A program made the position numbers and the translations under genes. Positions 9,868 through 13,004 of a DNA stretch of 13,004 nt are shown here, piece after piece. This DNA is from Azoarcus sp. (GTDB lineage: Bacteria; Pseudomonadota; Gammaproteobacteria; Burkholderiales; Rhodocyclaceae), in contig JAIRWW010000328.1 of NCBI GenBank assembly GCA_031268685.1, positions 1 to 13,004 on the forward strand. The letters are read 5' to 3'. Below the pieces are notes generated by a model, which searched no databases, was not told the origin of the DNA, and was given only the letters and a program-made list of their open reading frames with translations. Positions within the stretch are counted from its first letter, which is position 1. Every line of letters begins with the position of its first letter.

Positions 9868-9870
9868 ACC

Positions 9871-10566
9871 ATGAAGCTCCAGCACCTCAAGGAAAGCGCC
9901 CGCAACGGCCTGTGGCGGCAAAACCCCGGCCTCGCCCAAATCCTCGGGCTGTGCCCCATCCTCGCCATCAGCACCAACATCGTCAACGCCGTCAGCCTTG
10001 GACTCGCCACAGTCATGGCCATGGCCCTCTCGAATCTCGCCATCGCTGCCCTGCGGCGCTGGATCGCCTACGAAATCCGCATCCCCGTCTTCATCCTGAT
10101 CATCGCCGCACTGGTCACGGTGCTCGACCTCGCCTTCAACGCTTACTTCCACAGCCTCTACCTGCTGCTCGGCATCTTCATCCCGCTAATCACCACCAAT
10201 TGCATCGTCCTCGCCCGCGCCGAAGCCTTCGCGGCCAAGAACGGCGCACTGGAATCGACCTTCGACGGCATCATGATGGGCCTGGGCCTCGTCTGGGTGC
10301 TCGCGCTCCTTGGCGCGCTGCGCGAACTCCTCGGCAGCGGCACCCTTTTCTCCGGTATCGACATGCTCGTTCCCGAACTGTCGGCCATCCAGGTCTTCAG
10401 CAGCGACTACCCCGGCTTTCTGCTCGCCATACTCCCACCGGGCGCGTTCTTCATCCTCGGCTGCCTGATCGCCGCCTACAACGCAATCAACGCCCATCGC
10501 GCCGCACGCACGCCGCATGCCCCCCTTCCCGCCGCGCTGCCTCAGGCGGCGGCAGCCACGAACTGA
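9871..10566 (+). CDS. rnfE: Electron transport complex subunit RnfE
   Basis: Integral membrane partner of RnfA, 231 residues with about six transmembrane helices. Family landmarks: NGLWRQNPGLAQILGLCPIL (11-30), ISTNIVNAVSLGLAT, and IPLITTNCIVLARAEAFA (about 108-125). The two conserved cysteines in GLCP and TTNC mirror those of RnfA and are expected to share the intramembrane iron-sulfur cluster. The C-terminal tail after HRAARTPHAP is Ala/Pro-rich and cytoplasmic. An AGGAATAA sequence just upstream serves as Shine-Dalgarno, three bases after the rnfG stop. nth follows 25 nt downstream, as in E. coli rsxE-nth. Confidence 0.95.
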   Translation: MKLQHLKESARNGLWRQNPGLAQILGLCPILAISTNIVNAVSLGLATVMAMALSNLAIAALRRWIAYEIRIPVFILIIAALVTVLDLAFNAYFHSLYLLLGIFIPLITTNCIVLARAEAFAAKNGALESTFDGIMMGLGLVWVLALLGALRELLGSGTLFSGIDMLVPELSAIQVFSSDYPGFLLAILPPGAFFILGCLIAAYNAINAHRAARTPHAPLPAALPQAAAATN

Positions 10567-10591
10567 TCCGGGCAGGACAAGGCCACCAGGC

Positions 10592-11254
10592 ATGACGCCA
10601 GAGACGGTGCGCGAAATTTTCCGGCGGCTCGCCGCGCACAACCCGGAACCGCGCACCGAACTCGACTACGCGAGTCCCTATCAGCTTCTGGTCTCCGTCG
10701 TCCTTTCGGCGCAGGCCACCGACAAGAGCGTCAACCTGGCGACCCGCCGCCTTTTCCCCGTCGCTCCCACAGCTGCCGCCATGGTCGCCCTTGGCGAAGA
10801 AAAACTTGCCGAGTACATCAAAACCATCGGCTTATTCCGCGGCAAGGCAAAAAACGTCGTCGCTCTTTCCCGGCTTCTCCTCGAACGCCACGATGGGCAG
10901 GTTCCCGGAGAGCGCGCCGCGCTCGAAGCCCTGCCCGGCGTCGGACGCAAAACTGCCAACGTCGTCCTGAACACCGTATTCCGGCAGCCCGTCATGGCCG
11001 TCGATACCCACATCTTCCGACTCGCCAACCGCACGGGCCTCGCCCCCGGCAAGAACGTCGCCGAAGTCGAAGCCGCCCTCATGCGCAATGTTCCCCCCGA
11101 ATACCTCCTCAATGCCCACCATTGGTTGATTCTGCACGGGCGCTACGTCTGCACCGCGCGCAAGCCGCAATGCGGCGGCTGCCGCCTGGGCGAGCTATGT
11201 CTCTGGCCGCAAAAATACGCAGCCAATGCCATTGACCTGCCGCCCAGTCAATGA
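10592..11254 (+). CDS. nth: Endonuclease III
   Basis: DNA glycosylase/AP lyase that removes oxidised pyrimidines in base excision repair. Its 220 residues are close to the 211 of E. coli Nth. Seen: a SAQATDKSVN segment; the helix-hairpin-helix LPGVGRKTANVVL, whose Lys is the Schiff-base nucleophile; the catalytic Asp in VMAVDTHIFRLANR; and a C-terminal 4Fe-4S cluster with exact C-x6-C-x2-C-x5-C spacing (CTARKPQCGGCRLGELC). ATG 10592 matches the family N-terminus (MTPETVREIF). The frame is open upstream to 10517 inside rnfE, but those codons are rnfE shadow. It is the last gene of the rnf operon, an order conserved in many gammaproteobacteria and betaproteobacteria. Its stop marks the edge of the conserved region; Rhs-type debris begins within 40 nt. 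Confidence 0.97.
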   Translation: MTPETVREIFRRLAAHNPEPRTELDYASPYQLLVSVVLSAQATDKSVNLATRRLFPVAPTAAAMVALGEEKLAEYIKTIGLFRGKAKNVVALSRLLLERHDGQVPGERAALEALPGVGRKTANVVLNTVFRQPVMAVDTHIFRLANRTGLAPGKNVAEVEAALMRNVPPEYLLNAHHWLILHGRYVCTARKPQCGGCRLGELCLWPQKYAANAIDLPPSQ

Positions 11255-11290
11255 AACGCAAGAGCCTATTCAGTATCTATTTAGGATTAG

Positions 11291-11542
11291 TGTGAACACG
11301 CCCTGCCCACGGGCGAGCGGCTCACAGCCACGGCGGGGCATCCGTTCAGGACGACGGAGGGGTGGCACGACGCCATCCTGCTCAAGAAAGACGGCAAGCT
11401 GCTGCTCAAGGGGAACGGGGATAGTGAACGAATAGCGGAGATCGCAGATGTCCGGCTGGAATACGGGACAACCCAGGCCTACAATCTTGAGGTTGCCAGT
11501 GCGCTGACCTTGCCCCCGAAAAACGTATCCCTTGCGATGTGA
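11291..11542 (+). pseudogene. Orphan pretoxin-HINT domain fragment
   Basis: The frame is open from a TAG at 11288 to TGA 11540, with no ATG. It reads like the second half of a pretoxin HINT (intein-like) domain of Rhs/polymorphic toxins: LTATAGHPFRTTEGWHDA, then LLKKDGKLLLKG, IAEIADVRLEYGTTQ and AYNLEVASA. HINT domains sit between the Rhs core and the toxin and autocleave. The N-terminal catalytic Cys/Ser block is absent, and the normal ending after YNLEV (TFFVG...VHN type) is cut at 11504, where the IS3-type terminus begins; codons after 11505 are IS sequence. It starts only 36 nt past nth, with no Rhs core in between. Family recognition is from memory of the HPF...W and YNLEV pattern. Confidence 0.7.
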
Positions 11543-11730
11543 TGTAATCAACGCAAGGAGAATGAGATGACGAACAAAGCGAATCGTGCGCGTTACACGC
11601 ACGAATTCAAGCAGGAAGCGGTGCGTCTGGTCGAAGGCGGACAAAGTCAGGCGAGCGTGGCCAGGACGCTGGGCGTGGCAGGCCAGAATATGAACCCCGC
11701 TATGGGATGCGAAAGTGAGGGGCAAGGTCA
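11505..11730 (+). mobile_element. IS3-family element, internally deleted derivative (226 bp)
   Basis: The left end TGACCTTGCCCC (11505-11516) is exactly repeated as an inverted copy at the right end (11719-11730), 12/12 bases. Sixty-two bases in, an ATG opens an IS3-type orfA, with AAGGAGA as Shine-Dalgarno. About 12 bases before the right end lies a TGA (11716-11718) ending the frame YEPRYGMRK, which looks like the last codons of orfB. The roughly 1.0-1.2 kb between them is missing. The flanks (GCGC left, ATCA right) show no target duplication, so the flanking DNA has been rearranged. It cannot transpose by itself, but both ends could be used in trans. Confidence 0.7.
11567..11688 (+). pseudogene. 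Truncated IS3-family transposase OrfA
   Basis: The first about 40 codons, TNKANRARYTHEFKQEAVRL followed by a Gln/Ser-rich linker and SVARTLGVAGQ, are the N-terminal helix-turn-helix of an IS3/IS911-type OrfA (transposase_8 family). After Gln about 11686 the sequence leaves the family, which would continue with a Trp/Lys-rich helix, and enters the orfB tail and IS right end. The open frame continues by chance to 11905, across the toxin tail in another frame. No full OrfA or OrfB remains. A good Shine-Dalgarno AAGGAGA precedes the ATG. Confidence 0.75.
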
Positions 11731-11847
11731 ATCAAGAAAGAATTGGGATTGGGACAAATTAGTCTCTTCGAGATTTGCAAATGCAAAAGCGGGGGCTTCG
11801 CCGTCAAACGCAAGGGTTGCCAAGGCCCGATCATCTTCCTTTTGTGA
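11731..11847 (+). pseudogene. Decapitated Rhs toxin C-terminal tail, copy 1
   Basis: In the frame beginning at 11734 it reads KKELGLGQISLFEICKCK, then [19 protein letters not shown] and a TGA (11845-11847). It is homologous, almost residue for residue, to the end of the Rhs protein at 12284-12964. The upstream part of the toxin was lost at the right end of the deleted IS (11730), so only about 38 residues remain and no start codon or fused frame is available. The HINT fragment on the other side of the IS may have belonged to the same protein. Its stop lies 8 nt before the immunity-like gene. Confidence 0.75.
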
Positions 11848-11887
11848 GCTCAACCATGACCACCTCTATCTCACCACGCATGCTCGA
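11743..11887 (+). repeat. Direct repeat, copy 1 (toxin tail plus immunity start)
   Basis: This stretch aligns without gaps to 12860-13004, with a constant offset of 1117 bases. It spans the last about 35 codons of the toxin tail, the 8-nt spacer and the first codons of the immunity gene. Most differences inside the coding part are at third codon positions. Confidence 0.75.
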
Positions 11888-12269
11888 AGTTCAACTCATG
11901 GTTGATCACCCTCAGCTTCAATCGGCCGAGTTGGAAAAACTACTCACGCTCCCAGCGGACGAGCATTGGGATGTTGGGGATGTTGTTCCAGGGTCAAAAC
12001 GGCGTTACCAGTTCTCACGCTGGGCGCTTCGCACAGTGGCCAACTCGCTTGATGAGTTGTCTGATGCCATACAGGTGTTGACCCAACGCATTCGAGGCAT
12101 AGAACAGAAGTTTGATTTGCTACCAAACGGCTCGACTGTGGGCTTGACCCTGTTTGTCACCGAGACGAATACAGTAATCGGAATGGGGATCGATGCGGAG
12201 GCAATCAAATTGTTAGCACGAATCAATGCGGGCATTGAGGTTAGCCTTGTCGTGACCACTTCTGATTGA
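11856..12269 (+). CDS. Probable Rhs toxin immunity protein, DUF4279-like
   Basis: 137 residues, starting MTTSISPRMLEVQLMVDHPQ. The layout resembles DUF4279: an N-terminal beta strand, SAELEKLL helix, HWDVGD motif (about residues 37-42), SRWALRT, a long helix SLDELSDAIQVLTQRI, then a strand (GLTLFVTETN), the AEAIKLLARINAG helix and a final strand EVSLVV. DUF4279 proteins are commonly found beside polymorphic toxins. Position supports immunity: it starts 8 nt after a toxin-tail stop, and the second toxin tail at 12964 is followed 8 nt later by a gene starting MTTTTSPRRL. The frame is open upstream to 11775 within the toxin tail, but ATG 11856 is the conserved start. No Shine-Dalgarno, so probably coupled to toxin translation. 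Codon use is more A/T-rich than upstream genes. Intact, although its own toxin is broken. Confidence 0.7.
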   Translation: MTTSISPRMLEVQLMVDHPQLQSAELEKLLTLPADEHWDVGDVVPGSKRRYQFSRWALRTVANSLDELSDAIQVLTQRIRGIEQKFDLLPNGSTVGLTLFVTETNTVIGMGIDAEAIKLLARINAGIEVSLVVTTSD

Positions 12270-12283
12270 AAGCAAAATGAAGT

Positions 12284-12964
12284 ATGCTGTCAATAATGAA
12301 CAATGAACACGCTCGCTTCAAGCGACTTGGGCGAATTTGCTGCATTGATGAGACCCACGCGATCGTCTGGCGCCACGGCCCGCTCGTTGAACCCTTCGGC
12401 AATGCGCTGCCCGAAGAAGATCCGAACGGCACCGGACAGACCTTCACCCTCAACCCGAGATTCCCCGGGCAGTATTACGACAAGGAAACCAGTACGCACT
12501 ACAACACCTTCCGGGACTACGATCCGAAAATCGGGCGGTATCTCCAGCCCGATCCCATCGGACTCGAAGGTGGTATCAACCTGTATGCCTATGTGGGCGG
12601 GAATCCAATTAGCTTTGTTGATCCGATGGGGTTGCTATCGACTGCGGCATGCGCCAATCCTGCCAATGCAGCAGCTTGTGCGGCTGCCGGAATCGGTGCA
12701 AGAGGAGCAGCTGCTGCCTCAAGGCCAATCCCCGTTCCTATACCAATACCTATTCCAAAAGAAAAGGAACAGTGCCAAGATAATGATGACGATGACTGCA
12801 AACAGAGAGCTTCCGATTGGGGGTTGGAGCAAGCTGGTATTGATCCTCACGAAGCTAAGAAGGGATTAGGGCAACTCAGTCTCTCCGAGATTTGCAAATG
12901 CAAGAGTGGTGGCTTTGCTGTCAAACGCAAGGATTGCCAAGGTCCAATCATCTACCGCTTGTAA
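12284..12964 (+). CDS. Displaced Rhs C-terminal tip: core end plus small cysteine-rich toxin tail
   Basis: 226 codons from ATG 12284. Residues about 22-117 are the end of an Rhs/YD-repeat core: [63 protein letters not shown] and the terminal FVDPMGL (111-117), after which Rhs toxins vary. The variable tail (118-226) has an Ala-rich stretch, a proline repeat [11 protein letters not shown] (148-158), an acidic patch DNDDDD and a terminal module [19 protein letters not shown] with Cys204 and Cys206 and Cys218 near the end. I cannot assign a catalytic fold. The first about 21 residues do not match the Rhs core and no good Shine-Dalgarno is visible, so it is probably a 5'-truncated orphan tip that could be recombined onto a full-length Rhs gene. 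The preceding immunity gene ends 14 nt upstream. Confidence 0.8.
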   Translation: MLSIMNNEHARFKRLGRICCIDETHAIVWRHGPLVEPFGNALPEEDPNGTGQTFTLNPRFPGQYYDKETSTHYNTFRDYDPKIGRYLQPDPIGLEGGINLYAYVGGNPISFVDPMGLLSTAACANPANAAACAAAGIGARGAAAASRPIPVPIPIPIPKEKEQCQDNDDDDCKQRASDWGLEQAGIDPHEAKKGLGQLSLSEICKCKSGGFAVKRKDCQGPIIYRL

Positions 12965-13004
12965 TCTCAGCCATGACTACTACGACTTCACCGCGCAGGC
13001 TCAA
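12860..13004 (+). repeat. Direct repeat, copy 2 (toxin tail plus immunity start)
   Basis: Partner of 11743-11887. The homology runs to the window edge and may continue through the second immunity gene. Confidence 0.75.
12973..13004 (+). CDS. Second immunity-like gene, start only (cut by window edge)
   Basis: ATG 12973 follows the toxin stop by 8 nt, the same spacing as at the first immunity gene. The ten visible codons, MTTTTSPRRL, align with the MTTSISPRML start of that gene. It is therefore probably a DUF4279-like immunity paralogue cognate to toxin tail 2. Everything beyond the first ten residues lies outside the window. Confidence 0.6.
   Translation, partial: MTTTTSPRRL

Noticed and set aside
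11567..11905. A 112-codon protein fusing transposase OrfA to the toxin region
   Set aside because: After about codon 40 the frame passes through the IS right end and reads the toxin tail in the wrong frame, so the extension is accidental.

Overview
The window is a stretch of GC-rich proteobacterial chromosome. Gene content and the order rnfABCDGE-nth point to a Gram-negative proteobacterium, most likely a betaproteobacterium (Rhodocyclales-like; inference, not tested). Codon third positions are strongly G/C up to about 11.25 kb and become clearly more A/T-rich after about 11.7 kb, which marks a boundary between conserved core and acquired DNA.

Region 1 (1-3110) is acyl-CoA metabolism. A B12-dependent methylmalonyl-CoA mutase lies on the minus strand, cut by the left window edge. 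An enoyl-CoA hydratase/isomerase family protein is divergent to it and lacks one of the two crotonase catalytic glutamates. The intergenic leader holds a nested terminator-like hairpin just upstream of the mutase start. Region 2 (3215-5189) has a tRNA-Gly(CCC) on the minus strand, a stand-alone CYTH-domain protein and an unrecognised helical protein preceded by a palindrome. Region 3 (5369-11254) has a good sigma70-type promoter followed by the complete Rnf complex, rnfA-B-C-D-G-E, then nth (endonuclease III). Several junctions overlap by 4 bases. Rnf is a membrane complex exchanging electrons between NADH and ferredoxin, coupled to an ion gradient; in E. coli the homologous Rsx complex keeps SoxR reduced and is also followed by nth.

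Region 4 (11255-13004) is the accessory part and the most interesting. It is a graveyard of polymorphic-toxin (Rhs/YD-repeat) pieces: an orphan pretoxin-HINT fragment; a 226-bp internally deleted IS3-family element that keeps both inverted repeats and lacks a target duplication; a toxin C-terminal tail decapitated by that element; an intact immunity-like gene (DUF4279-like); then a displaced Rhs core tip ending in DPMGL with a second, complete version of the same toxin tail; and the start of a second immunity gene at the right edge. The toxin tail plus immunity start is a direct repeat with a constant 1117-bp offset and identical toxin-immunity spacing.

The toxin tail is not a family I can name. 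It and its DUF4279-like partner are the best candidate here for an undescribed toxin-immunity pair.
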